From Pseudomonas libanensis (GTDB taxonomy: Bacteria > Pseudomonadota > Gammaproteobacteria > Pseudomonadales > Pseudomonadaceae): a stretch of 64,000 nt of DNA. The position numbers and the translations under genes are program-made. This document shows, piece by piece, positions 37,220 to 48,220 of the stretch. Location: contig NZ_JYLH01000002.1 of the NCBI RefSeq assembly GCF_001439685.1, positions 186,001-250,000 of the forward strand, in the 5' to 3' direction. Below the pieces are notes generated by a model. It did no database searches, was not told the origin of the DNA, and saw only the letters and a list, made by a program, of their open reading frames with translations. Numbering within the stretch: the stretch's first letter is position 1; every line of letters begins with the position of its first letter.

Positions 37220-40200
37220 TCAATGGCTGCCGGGATTGGCGCGCAAGTGGGCGACCTTCTGCTCCAGCCCTTGCCACTGTGGCGCGTTCGGCGCAAATCG
37301 CCCGCGCAAGTAGGCCACCAGATCCGCCACCTGGGTATTCGACAAGCTGTCCCTGAACCCCGGCATATACCCCAGGTCACGGGTCGCCGGCTGGGGGATG
37401 CCTTGCAAAATCACCTTGATCAAATTATCCGGCTGGTCGCTGAACACATTGGTGTTGGACGCCAATGACGGGCTGATCCCAAACAGTTTCGGCCCCAGCC
37501 CATCGGCATGGCAGGCTTTGCACGAACCTTCGAAGACGCGTCGACCGTCCGGATTCGGTACGGGCGCTGCTGCCACCTGTGCCTGCGCTGCCGCTTCGTG
37601 ATTGAGCGAAGCCAGGTACACCGCCATCGCACGGATATCCGCCTTCGGCAGCTTCGACAACTCGCTGACCACTGGCCCCATCGGGCCCGCCGCCACGCCA
37701 TGGGCGTCGGAATAGCCGGTGCTCAAATAGGTAAACAGCTGGTCTTCGGTCCAGGGCCTCGGGGCCTTGGACAACCCCGTCAGCGCCGGGGCCTCCCAGC
37801 CATCTACCACACCGCCGGCGAGGAATGCCTTGCCGCCCTTTTGCGCCCCCATCAGGTTGCGCGGCGAATGACACGCGGCGCAGTGCCCCAGGCCATTGAC
37901 CAGATAATTGCCGCGATTCCATTGTTCACTGCGCCCAGGCTGCGGGGTGATCTCGCCGCGCCTCAGGTTCAGTGCGTTCCACCCCGCCATCAAGGGCCTG
38001 AAACTGAATGGAAACTTCATCGCGTTCGGCGTCGGTGCCTGACTGACCGGCGCCTGGGACATCAGGTAGGCATACAGCGCCTGCATGTCTGCCTCGTTGA
38101 TATTGCGAAACGCCGTATAGGGAAACGCCGGATACAGGTTGCGCCCGTCGCGCCCGATGCCGTCACGCATTGCCCGTTCGAATGCCGGGTACGACCAGGC
38201 GCCAATGCCGGTGTTCACATCCGGGGTGATGTTGCTGCTGTACAGGGTGCCGAACGGCGTCTGCATTGCCAGCCCGCCGGCATTGGGCGCCCCGCCCGGC
38301 GCCGTATGGCACACCGCGCAGTCGCCAACCGCCGCAAGCAGGCGCCCGCGCTCCAGGGTGGCTTTGGACCAGGTGCCGGGGCTGGGTGGTGCGATAGGCG
38401 CGATTTCGCTGTGGAACGGCCAGGCCGTGGCCAGCAGCGCACCGAGGGTGGCGAACAGCGCGCCGAACCACCATTTGCGGCGTTTTTGTGGCGACTTGGC
38501 CGGCTCAGCCAAGGTGCCGGCATTCAATGCCGCCAGTACCCGCTCCGGGGTGATCGGCAACTCGCGAAAACGAATACCGGTGGCGTCATAGATCGCATTG
38601 GCAATCGCCGCCGCGCTGGGTACCGACGCCGATTCACCGGCGCCCATGGGCGGCTGGTCCTGGCGCGGCATCATCAGCACATCGATCTTCGGCACCTCGG
38701 GGAAGGTCAGGATCGGGTAACCGCCCCACTCCTTGCTTGCCACCGTGGATTCCTCGAAGGTCACGCGCTCCTTCAATACACGGCTGGTGGACTGGATCAC
38801 ATTGCCATGGATCTGATGCTTAACCCCCGCCGGGTTGATCATCATCCCGGCGTCATGGCCGATCACCACCCGCGTCACCGATACATCGCCGGTCTGCTTG
38901 TCGATGGCCACGTCCGCTACCCATGCGGCCCAGGCCGCGCCGAAGCCGGGAAATTTACTGTGGATGTAGCGCGCATAGGCAAAGCCGCGGCCACGTAACA
39001 GGTGGTCATCGCTGGCGGTTTGCATCGGCGCGGTGCGTGGGGACCAGGCGGCGCGTTCGGCGGTAGATTTCACCAAGTCGATGGCGCGCGGGTCCTTGAG
39101 GTAACGCAGGCGGTATTCCACCGGATCGACGCCGGCGGCGAAGGCCAGTTCATCGATATAGGATTCGTGGGCAAAGGTGTTGGGCAAGGCCGACACGCCA
39201 CGCATCCACGAGGCCCGCACGATAGGCGCCATGTCGTTGATGGTCACGCGCATATTGTCGATGTCATAAGGCGGGATCGAGGTGCGGTCGCCCATTTCGA
39301 ACATCGCCGCCACCGGTTCGACGCGGCCGGTCAGCAGCAGTGCCAGGGTCGGCGCGCCGTTGGACGGGTAGCTGGTTTCGAAGTCATAGGCGGCGATGCT
39401 GCCATCGGCGTTCAAGCCGCCGTCCACCTCCATCAATTGCGCGGTACCCTTGGGCTCCCATAGATGTTCCTGTTCACGGGTCAGTTGCACGCGCACTGGC
39501 TTGCCCACCGCCCGGGACAACAACAAGGCGTCGGCACACACATCGTCGGCACAGTTGCGCCCATAACAGCCGGCGGCTTCCATGCGGATCACATCGATCA
39601 GGGCTTCATCGCATTCCAGCAGCCAGGCCAGGTCGGCACGCAGCAGGTGCGGGTTCTGGCTGCCGGACCATACGCGGCTGCCGCTGTCCTGATAATCCGC
39701 GACTGCACAGGATGGGCCGATGGAGGCGTGCATCTGGTAGGGCCACAGGTAAGTGCGCGGCATGCGCTGGCTGGCATTGGCCAGGGCGGCATCGACCTCG
39801 CCCTGATCGAGCACGGTGCGGCGCACGCGCGGGTTAGCGCGAATGGCCTGCGCCACGTCGCGCATATCCGGCGCCGCGTGAGCCCACGGTTTCCATTGCA
39901 CCTGCAGCTCGGCGGCAGCCTTGATCGCCTGTTCTTCACGCAACGCCACTACGCCGACAAAATCCCGGATCACCACCACCGCGACGATGCCGGGGATATG
40001 GGCGATGGAGGCTTCATCCACACTCAACAGGCTATTGCCAACAAACTCCCCACAGTCGAGCCCCGCATAAGGCGGGCGCACCACCCGGCCATGGAGCATG
40101 CCCGGCACGCGCATGTCGTGCACGTAGGTCAGCTCGCCGGTGGCTTTGCCGGGGATGTCCACGCGGGCCGTGTCCTGGCCGACCAGACGGTAGTCCGCGA

Positions 40201-40750
40201 GCGCCTTGAGCGGCGCGTTGCCGCTGATGCGCACTGAGTCATGCTGGCCGCTGACCAGCTCGGAATAGCTGGTGGTGCGCCCATCGACGGCGTAGATAAC
40301 GCCGGCCTCGACCTTGAGGCTGGCGGTACTGACGCCCCAGCGGCCTGCCGCCCGCGCCAGCAAAAAGCGTCGTGCCTCTGCCGCTGCGCTGCGCAGGGGC
40401 ACGGCGCAAATCTGCAAGGTCGCACTGGCAATGGTCGCGCCCTGGTTCGGCGCACGCGCAGTGTCGCCCAGCACCATCCTCACCTGGTCCATGCCCAGGT
40501 CCAGCTCTTCGGCGACGATCTGCGCCAACGCCGTGCGCACGCCGGTCCCCAGGTCCACATGACCATTGAACGCATACACCAGGCCATCATCGCTCACGGC
40601 GATAAACAGCCCCAGCTCCTTGGGTTTAACCGTGGGCGTGCCGCCCTTGGCCACCGGCCCCGAAGGCGGCAATACATCATCGACAATCAGCAATACACCG
40701 GTCTTGGCCAGCCACTGCTCACGGGAAAGGGTCGTTTCGGTCATGATCAT
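37220..40750 (-). CDS. nicB: Nicotinate dehydrogenase large subunit NicB (Mo-pterin plus triheme cytochrome c)
   Basis: Hydroxylates nicotinate to 6-hydroxynicotinate with NicA, passing electrons to the respiratory chain. Residues 1-750 are a xanthine-oxidase-type molybdopterin domain of the isoquinoline-oxidoreductase branch; the active-site Glu lies in PMGAGESASVP. A membrane segment near residue 760 leads into three cytochrome c domains with CAVCH (about 808), CAACH (about 957) and CKACH (about 1077). P. putida NicB has this fused architecture and nearly the same length. The start is one of two in-frame ATGs (40750 overlaps the nicA stop as ATGA; 40744 is 2 codons later). Confidence 0.92.
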   Translation of the reverse strand: MIMTETTLSREQWLAKTGVLLIVDDVLPPSGPVAKGGTPTVKPKELGLFIAVSDDGLVYAFNGHVDLGTGVRTALAQIVAEELDLGMDQVRMVLGDTARAPNQGATIASATLQICAVPLRSAAAEARRFLLARAAGRWGVSTASLKVEAGVIYAVDGRTTSYSELVSGQHDSVRISGNAPLKALADYRLVGQDTARVDIPGKATGELTYVHDMRVPGMLHGRVVRPPYAGLDCGEFVGNSLLSVDEASIAHIPGIVAVVVIRDFVGVVALREEQAIKAAAELQVQWKPWAHAAPDMRDVAQAIRANPRVRRTVLDQGEVDAALANASQRMPRTYLWPYQMHASIGPSCAVADYQDSGSRVWSGSQNPHLLRADLAWLLECDEALIDVIRMEAAGCYGRNCADDVCADALLLSRAVGKPVRVQLTREQEHLWEPKGTAQLMEVDGGLNADGSIAAYDFETSYPSNGAPTLALLLTGRVEPVAAMFEMGDRTSIPPYDIDNMRVTINDMAPIVRASWMRGVSALPNTFAHESYIDELAFAAGVDPVEYRLRYLKDPRAIDLVKSTAERAAWSPRTAPMQTASDDHLLRGRGFAYARYIHSKFPGFGAAWAAWVADVAIDKQTGDVSVTRVVIGHDAGMMINPAGVKHQIHGNVIQSTSRVLKERVTFEESTVASKEWGGYPILTFPEVPKIDVLMMPRQDQPPMGAGESASVPSAAAIANAIYDATGIRFRELPITPERVLAALNAGTLAEPAKSPQKRRKWWFGALFATLGALLATAWPFHSEIAPIAPPSPGTWSKATLERGRLLAAVGDCAVCHTAPGGAPNAGGLAMQTPFGTLYSSNITPDVNTGIGAWSYPAFERAMRDGIGRDGRNLYPAFPYTAFRNINEADMQALYAYLMSQAPVSQAPTPNAMKFPFSFRPLMAGWNALNLRRGEITPQPGRSEQWNRGNYLVNGLGHCAACHSPRNLMGAQKGGKAFLAGGVVDGWEAPALTGLSKAPRPWTEDQLFTYLSTGYSDAHGVAAGPMGPVVSELSKLPKADIRAMAVYLASLNHEAAAQAQVAAAPVPNPDGRRVFEGSCKACHADGLGPKLFGISPSLASNTNVFSDQPDNLIKVILQGIPQPATRDLGYMPGFRDSLSNTQVADLVAYLRGRFAPNAPQWQGLEQKVAHLRANPGSH

Positions 40751-41232
40751 CCATCCACGGTCATAAGGCGTGCCGCACGCAATACCGCGCGCAGGATCTC
40801 GATATGGGTGCCGCAGCGGCAAAGGTTGCCCGACAGCTCGTTGCGTACCTGGGTTTCACTGGGCTTGGGGTTGCGGTCGAGCAGGGCCTTGGCGGTCATG
40901 ATCATGCCGTTGAGGCAGTAGCCGCATTGCGCAGCCTGCTCGTCGATGAACGCCTGCTGCACCGGGTGCGGCGCCTGGCGCGTACCCAGGCCTTCAAGGG
41001 TGACGATCCTGCGCCCTGCTGCACCCGACAGCGGGAACACGCAGGAACGAGCGGCCACGCCATCAATGATCACGGTGCAGGCACCGCACTCCCCCAGGCC
41101 ACAGCCGTACTTGGGGCCATTGAGTTGCAGGTCGTTGCGCAGTACCAGTAACAGCGGCGTATCCGCCATGGCGCTGACTTCGCTTGTCTGGTCGTTGACC
41201 TCAAGCGTTACCGTGATGGGTTGGCTGGTCAT
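40747..41232 (-). CDS. nicA: Nicotinate dehydrogenase small Fe-S subunit NicA
   Basis: Electron-transfer subunit of the NicAB hydroxylase carrying two [2Fe-2S] clusters. The plant-type cluster uses CGLGECGACTV plus a later Cys (RSCVFP). The second, C-terminal cluster uses QCGYCLNGM and GNLCRCGTH. The length of 161 residues fits the family. It is the first gene of nicAB, preceded by direct-repeat operator candidates and the nicR terminator. Its stop overlaps the first nicB ATG. Confidence 0.94.
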   Translation of the reverse strand: MTSQPITVTLEVNDQTSEVSAMADTPLLLVLRNDLQLNGPKYGCGLGECGACTVIIDGVAARSCVFPLSGAAGRRIVTLEGLGTRQAPHPVQQAFIDEQAAQCGYCLNGMIMTAKALLDRNPKPSETQVRNELSGNLCRCGTHIEILRAVLRAARLMTVDG

Positions 41233-41251
41233 TCGCTTCGCCTGTGCCGGT

Positions 41252-41274
41252 TAGTGAAGTGCCTACTACATCAA
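41252..41274. promoter_or_regulatory. Direct repeat 1, candidate operator at the nicA promoter
   Basis: TAGTGAAGTG + CCTACTACATCAA, with TAGT/ACTA inverted ends. On the minus strand a -35-like TTGACT (41282-41277) lies immediately before it, so the repeat would cover the spacer and -10 region of nicA. One mismatch to the copy at 41323. Confidence 0.65.
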
Positions 41275-41280
41275 ACAGTC

Positions 41281-41313
41281 AAAAAAAACGTCGCGGACCC
41301 GGGGCCTCGCGAC
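41281..41313 (-). terminator. Terminator of the nicXR transcript
   Basis: On the minus strand GTCGCG and CGCGAC form a stem around a GC-rich 12-base loop and are followed by G and eight T. It lies 60 bases past the nicR stop and separates nicXR from nicAB. Confidence 0.75.
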
Positions 41314-41322
41314 ACACTCGAC

Positions 41323-41345
41323 TAGTGAAGTGGCTACTACATCAA
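41323..41345. promoter_or_regulatory. Direct repeat 2 of the candidate nicA operator
   Basis: TAGTGAAGTG + GCTACTACATCAA, 22 of 23 bases identical to the copy at 41252. The two copies are 71 bases apart start to start, close to seven helical turns. Confidence 0.65.
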
Positions 41346-41373
41346 CACAGAGCAAAAACGATGCCAGCGCAGG

Positions 41374-41844
41374 TTATTCCTGGGGATCGTCAATCATCTT
41401 GCGCAGCAGAAACAGGACCGCTACACGCTCGGCGGGGTTGAGATTGCTCATGGTCAGTTCGCTGATCTGCGCCGCACGCGGTGCGGTTTGCGCGACCAGT
41501 TCGGCGCCGGAGGCAGACAAGTCGACTATTACCTTGCGTTTGTCTGCAGGGTCCGGTTCCAGGGTAATCAGCGCCTTGGCCTTGAGACGTTCGACGATAC
41601 CACGGATGGTCGCCTGGTCCACGGCGGTGGCCTTGACCAGTTCAGTGAGGGAACTTGCACCCTGATCGCGCAATGCACACAAGGTCACGAACTGCACGGC
41701 GGTGAGCTGGGAGTCGCCGACATTCTGCTGGAATATCGCCAAGTGGCGTTGGTAGGCCTTGCGCAGCAGGTGGCCGACTTGCTCAGAAAAAACGTAGGGA
41801 TCAGGCACGGCGGGCTCGGTGGGTGGTGGGCATTGGAAAGGCAT
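41374..41844 (-). CDS. nicR: MarR-family repressor NicR
   Basis: MarR regulator of 156 residues. The winged HTH is in TAVQFVTLCALRDQGASSLTELVKATAVDQATIRGIVERLKAKALI, with the wing EPDPADKRKVIVDLS. In P. putida, NicR represses nicXR and nicCDEFTP and is released by 6-hydroxynicotinate. Here it follows nicX on the same strand, with its own terminator downstream. I chose ATG 41844, near the P. putida length; a longer TTG-initiated frame would read through a REP-like sequence. Confidence 0.85.
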   Translation of the reverse strand: MPFQCPPPTEPAVPDPYVFSEQVGHLLRKAYQRHLAIFQQNVGDSQLTAVQFVTLCALRDQGASSLTELVKATAVDQATIRGIVERLKAKALITLEPDPADKRKVIVDLSASGAELVAQTAPRAAQISELTMSNLNPAERVAVLFLLRKMIDDPQE

Positions 41845-41893
41845 GATGGCGGGGTTGGCGGGCGGACTCAAGATGCCCTTGAAGAAACCCACC

Positions 41894-41907
41894 AAGCCCC
41901 TCCCACA
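41894..41907 (-). repeat. REP half-site in the nicX-nicR gap
   Basis: AAGCCCCTCCCACA is the complement of the REP left arm (TGTGGGAGGGGCTT). It lies in the 75-base gap between nicX stop and nicR start. Confidence 0.5.
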
Positions 41908-41919
41908 CCTGGGTATCTC

Positions 41920-42972
41920 TCAGCGTGCCAGCGATCGCGCGGGCGCAACCACATCGCCACCCAGCACCACCGCTTCATCGTCCAGATACACATCACAATT
42001 GCGCAGCGGGATATCCATATGGCACGGCGTCTTGCGCGTGCCGCCCACCTCGGTGTTCGGCCCGGTGGAGAACAGGAAGTTGCCATAGAACGCCCGCGCA
42101 TCCATGCACATGCCGTCGTTCTTGTCGTGCAAGCCCATGGCCGTCCATTGCGCACGTGGTTGCAGGCCCCAGCCGATGTGGGAGATGCCGTACACCTCGG
42201 GGTCGTCGAAGTACTTCATGTAGTCGCTCAGGTACTGCGCCTCGAACCCACCGTGAATCCGCGTAATAAAGCCCTTTTCGATTTCCAGGGTGATCTTTTC
42301 ACGGGTGTAGGTCTTGAACGGCAACAGGATGTCGCCGATGTCCAGCACCAGCACGCCCTCGGCGGTTTCTTCATTGGGCCAGGAGAACAGGAAGCCGCTG
42401 GGCCAGTGGTCCCAGCGCCCCGGCTCATCGGCGAAGCCGTACTCGGTCACCGACGGGTATTGGCCCAAAGCAGCGCGGAAGTCGCTGCCGGCGCGGGACT
42501 TGACGTGGATCGAGCGCGCCTTCTTCAGCAGCTGTTCGGCAGCCAGTACACGCACCTTGTCCTCTTCGCTGGGCAGCATGCGCGCCAGCACTTCCGGCGG
42601 CTCGACGGCAAGCAGGATGCGCGTGCCGGTCTTGAGGATCTGCTCCTGCTCAGGCGAGTGCAGCAGCATCATGGTGTCGACGATCAAGTCCGCCGCCTCC
42701 AGGGCACGCTGGGCGGCAATATTGCCAGTGAGCGCGGTGTCGCCGCAGTAGGCGGTCATGTCGTTGCCCATCGCCCGTGGATGGTTGAACGACGGCAATT
42801 CCACCGCATACACCTTGGCCCCCAGGCGCTGCGCAGCATCCATGGCGGCACGCACCGTACGCGGGTCGGAGTAATGGCTCTTGAGCACCGCGACGCTCTG
42901 GGTCGGGTCGACCTTGGACAGCTTCAACACGTGTTCAAACATCTGGGTCAGTTCACAGTCGCTTACCGGCAT
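41920..42972 (-). CDS. nicX: 2,5-dihydroxypyridine 5,6-dioxygenase NicX
   Basis: Extradiol-like Fe(II) dioxygenase that opens 2,5-dihydroxypyridine to N-formylmaleamate. With start MPVSDCEL the protein has 350 residues, the same as P. putida NicX. The iron ligands fall exactly at H265 (GISHIGW), H318 and D320 (CHMDIP), as reported for that enzyme. It forms a two-gene unit with nicR and is divergent from nicC across a 305-base promoter region. Confidence 0.95.
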   Translation of the reverse strand: MPVSDCELTQMFEHVLKLSKVDPTQSVAVLKSHYSDPRTVRAAMDAAQRLGAKVYAVELPSFNHPRAMGNDMTAYCGDTALTGNIAAQRALEAADLIVDTMMLLHSPEQEQILKTGTRILLAVEPPEVLARMLPSEEDKVRVLAAEQLLKKARSIHVKSRAGSDFRAALGQYPSVTEYGFADEPGRWDHWPSGFLFSWPNEETAEGVLVLDIGDILLPFKTYTREKITLEIEKGFITRIHGGFEAQYLSDYMKYFDDPEVYGISHIGWGLQPRAQWTAMGLHDKNDGMCMDARAFYGNFLFSTGPNTEVGGTRKTPCHMDIPLRNCDVYLDDEAVVLGGDVVAPARSLAR

Positions 42973-45208
<2,236 letters not shown>

Positions 45209-45218
45209 GGACACCCCC

Positions 45219-45971
45219 ATGCTCAAGCCCTACCGCATCGGCCAGATCGTGCCCAGTTCCAATACCACCATGGAAACCGAGATCCCGGCCATGCTCAACG
45301 CGCGCCAGGCGATCCGCCCCGAGCGCTTTACCTTCCACTCCAGCCGCATGCGCATGAAGCAAGTGCGCAAGGAAGAACTGGCGGCGATGGATGGCGAGTC
45401 CGACCGTTGCGCTATCGAGTTGTCCGACGCCAAGGTCGACGTGCTGGGGTATGCCTGCCTGGTGGCGATCATGGCCATGGGCCTGGGCTACCACCGCAAC
45501 TCCGAACAACGCCTGCGCCAGGCTACCGCCGATAACGACGCCAATGCCCCGGTGATCACCAGCGCAGGCGCCTTGATTGAAGGCTTGAAGGTGATGGGCG
45601 CCAAGCGTATCGCAATTGTTGCGCCCTATATGAAACCGCTGACCGAGCTGGTGGTGAACTACATCCGCGCAGAAGGCTTTGAGGTCGTCGACTGGCGCGC
45701 CCTGGAGATCCCCGACAATCTCGAAGTGGCCCGCCACGACCCTGCCAACCTGCCGGCCATCGTTGCCGGCATGAACCTGGAAGGCGTCGACGTGATCGTG
45801 CTGTCGGCCTGCGTGCAGATGCAGTCGCTGCCAGCGGTGGCCAAGGTCGAGGCGCAAACCGGCAAACCGGTACTCACCGCCGCCATCGCCACCACCTACG
45901 CCATGCTCAAGGCCCTGGACCTGGAACCCATCGTTCCCGGAGCCGGTGCCCTGCTGTCCGGTGCCTACTGA
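45219..45971 (+). CDS. nicE: Maleate cis-trans isomerase NicE
   Basis: Asp/Glu-racemase-superfamily enzyme that turns maleate into fumarate, the last step feeding the citric acid cycle. Two catalytic Cys are at C80 (GYACLVAI) and C198 (LSACVQMQ), matching the Cys pair of maleate isomerases. The N-terminal IGQIVPSSNTTMETE is a substrate loop. The 250-residue start at 45219 follows TAAGGAC; a longer frame would reach into nicD. Confidence 0.94.
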   Translation: MLKPYRIGQIVPSSNTTMETEIPAMLNARQAIRPERFTFHSSRMRMKQVRKEELAAMDGESDRCAIELSDAKVDVLGYACLVAIMAMGLGYHRNSEQRLRQATADNDANAPVITSAGALIEGLKVMGAKRIAIVAPYMKPLTELVVNYIRAEGFEVVDWRALEIPDNLEVARHDPANLPAIVAGMNLEGVDVIVLSACVQMQSLPAVAKVEAQTGKPVLTAAIATTYAMLKALDLEPIVPGAGALLSGAY

Positions 45972-45981
45972 GGGAATTGAA

Positions 45982-46614
45982 ATGAGCGAACAATCCGCCG
46001 ACGCCAACTACCAGGGCGTGTGGGGCAACCGCATCGGCTTCGGCAACAAAGCCGCGCTGCTGATGATCGACTTCATGCAGGGCTACACCCGCGAAGGCGC
46101 GCCACTGTTCGCGCCCGGCGTGGTCAGTGCCGTGGCTGAAAGCGTCGAACTGCTGGCCTGTGCACGCCGATACGCGATTGCGGTGGTGCACACCAATATC
46201 CGCTACCATCCCGGCCATTTCGCCGACGGCGGCATCTGGGTGAAAAAGGCCCCGGTAATGAAAGACATGATCGAAGGCAACCCACTGGCGGCGTTCTGCA
46301 CCGAGGTATTGCCCCAGCCTGATGAAGTGGTGATCAGCAAACAGTACGCCAGCGCATTTTTCGGCAGCAGCCTGGCCCCGATGCTGCACGCCCAGGGTAT
46401 CGATACCGTGGTACTGGCCGGTTGCTCCACCAGCGGCTGCATCCGCGCAACGGCGGTGGACGCAGTGCAACACGGGTTTCGCACTATTGTCGTGCGCGAA
46501 TGCGTCGGCGACCGCCATCCGGCTCCCCACGAAGCCAACCTGTTCGATATCGACAGCAAGTACGGTGATGTGGTGAGCAAGCAGGAGGCGATGCGCCAAT
46601 TCAAGGAACAATAA
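45982..46614 (+). CDS. nicF: Maleamate amidohydrolase NicF
   Basis: Cysteine hydrolase of the isochorismatase-like fold that deaminates maleamate to maleate and ammonia. Catalytic residues are D30 (LLMIDFMQG), a Lys in WVKKAPVM, and C148 (LAGCSTSGC). GAGG lies upstream of the ATG, and the gene follows nicE by 10 bases. The 210 residues fit P. putida NicF. Confidence 0.93.
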   Translation: MSEQSADANYQGVWGNRIGFGNKAALLMIDFMQGYTREGAPLFAPGVVSAVAESVELLACARRYAIAVVHTNIRYHPGHFADGGIWVKKAPVMKDMIEGNPLAAFCTEVLPQPDEVVISKQYASAFFGSSLAPMLHAQGIDTVVLAGCSTSGCIRATAVDAVQHGFRTIVVRECVGDRHPAPHEANLFDIDSKYGDVVSKQEAMRQFKEQ

Positions 46615-46668
46615 GGCTTCATCCGGAACCACGCCATAGAGCGCGGTCCTGCACAAAACTGTGAGCCG

Positions 46669-46686
46669 CCGAGGTTGAAACCTCGG
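46669..46686. other. Perfect inverted repeat in the nicF-nicT gap
   Basis: CCGAGGTT and AACCTCGG separated by GA, in the 184-base gap between nicF and nicT. There is no T-run after it, so it is not a standard terminator. It may be an mRNA processing hairpin or an operator. Confidence 0.5.
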
Positions 46687-46798
46687 TGCAGCTTTCAGTC
46701 TTCTGACACTGCCTTTGGACGTCGCTTTAACAGCACGCCGAAGTGCTGGAACAAAAGCGGCTGTATAAAAACCATAAGTCACCGCCAGGAGACACCCC

Positions 46799-48109
46799 AT
46801 GCCCATTGCGAATGCTGTGCCCGCGACTACGGTCGCCGACCCCGTCACCACGCTCTACCACAAGATCACCTGGAAGCTGATCCCGTTCCTGTGCTTCTGT
46901 TATCTGGCCGCCTACCTGGACCGCATCAACATCGGCTTCGCCAAGCTGCAGATGCTCGACCAGCTGCACTTCAGCGAAACCGCCTTCGGCCTTGGCGCCG
47001 GCTTGTTTTTCGTCGGCTATATCATCTTTGAAGTGCCCAGCAACCTGGTGCTGGAGCGGGTCGGCGCGAAGATCTGGATCGCGCGCATCATGATCACCTG
47101 GGGCTTGCTCTCGGCCTGCACCATGCTGGTCACCTCCACCACCCAGTTCTACATCCTGCGTTTTTTGCTCGGTGCCGCCGAAGCCGGTTTCCTGCCGGGG
47201 GTGCTGTATTACCTGACCACCTGGTTCCCCACTCATCGGCGTGGGCGCATCATCGCGCTGTTCATGATCGGCCTGCCGCTGTCCAGCGTGATCGGCGGCC
47301 CGCTGTCCGGCTGGATCATGGGCCACTTCGACCAGATGGCCGGGCTGCGCGGCTGGCAATGGCTGTTCCTGATCGAAGCGGTACCCAGCGTGTTGCTTGG
47401 GGTGCTGACATTCTGGGCGCTGCCCAACAGCTACCAGCAAGCCAAATGGCTGTCGGATGAGGAAAAGGCCCTGCTGGAAAACGAGCTGCGCAAAGACGAC
47501 GCCGATGGCGCCGGCAGCAAGCACAGCTTCCGTGACGGTTTCTTCAACCTCAAGGTGTGGATGCTCGGCGGTATCGACTTCTCCATCCTGCTCAGCGCCT
47601 ATGCCATGGGCTTCTGGATGCCCACCTTCATCCGCAATGCCGGGGTCACCGACACCTTCCATATCGGCATGCTCACCGCGCTGCCCAGCGTGGCCGCACT
47701 GCTCGGCATGCTGCTGATCGGCGCCAGTTCCGACAAGCACCGCGAGCGCCGCTGGCACATCATCGTGCCGTTTTTCATCGGCGCGGCGGCGATGGCCACC
47801 AGCACTTTCTTCACCCATAACGTAGCTGCCACCGTGGCGTTGTTCGCGATTGCCTCGGCCGCCATCATCGGTGCCGTGCCGGTGTTTTTCAGCCTGCCGG
47901 CGACCTTTCTCAAAGGCACCGCCGCGGCCACCGGGTTTGCCCTGGCCTGTTCGGTTGCCAATATCGCAGGTCTGGTGAGCAACTCGCTGATGGGCGTGGC
48001 GATCGACGTGACCGGCAGCAGTGCGGGCGCGCTGTGGTTTTTTGCCGGCTGCCTGATGCTCAGCAGTTTGCTGGTGATTGCGCTGCCAGCGAAACTGGTG
48101 AACCGTTGA
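46799..48109 (+). CDS. nicT: Nicotinate-pathway MFS transporter NicT
   Basis: Anion:cation symporter type MFS protein of 436 residues with 12 membrane segments. Signatures are YLDRINIGFAK in TM1, GYIIFEVPSNLVLERVGAK at loop 2-3, and RFLLGAAEAGFLPGVLYYLTTWFP. In P. putida NicT takes up 6-hydroxynicotinate and related acids. It has AGGAG 9 bases upstream and lies 184 bases after nicF, possibly with its own promoter. The outer membrane porin gene nicP, next to nicT in P. putida, is absent here. Confidence 0.88.
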   Translation: MPIANAVPATTVADPVTTLYHKITWKLIPFLCFCYLAAYLDRINIGFAKLQMLDQLHFSETAFGLGAGLFFVGYIIFEVPSNLVLERVGAKIWIARIMITWGLLSACTMLVTSTTQFYILRFLLGAAEAGFLPGVLYYLTTWFPTHRRGRIIALFMIGLPLSSVIGGPLSGWIMGHFDQMAGLRGWQWLFLIEAVPSVLLGVLTFWALPNSYQQAKWLSDEEKALLENELRKDDADGAGSKHSFRDGFFNLKVWMLGGIDFSILLSAYAMGFWMPTFIRNAGVTDTFHIGMLTALPSVAALLGMLLIGASSDKHRERRWHIIVPFFIGAAAMATSTFFTHNVAATVALFAIASAAIIGAVPVFFSLPATFLKGTAAATGFALACSVANIAGLVSNSLMGVAIDVTGSSAGALWFFAGCLMLSSLLVIALPAKLVNR

Positions 48110-48220
48110 GCGCTTGAGCCGAACACGCCTGCAAAATTTCCAGCAGCCTCAGGGCCAGGCAAGATGAATGGCGCTAGAATCAGCGCCATTCTTTCGCCTC
48201 CGCCCTGACATGAGCCTTCC

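Noticed and set aside
41844..41895. A longer nicR starting at TTG 41895
   Set aside because: The extra 17 codons run over a REP half-site and the family begins near the ATG at 41844.
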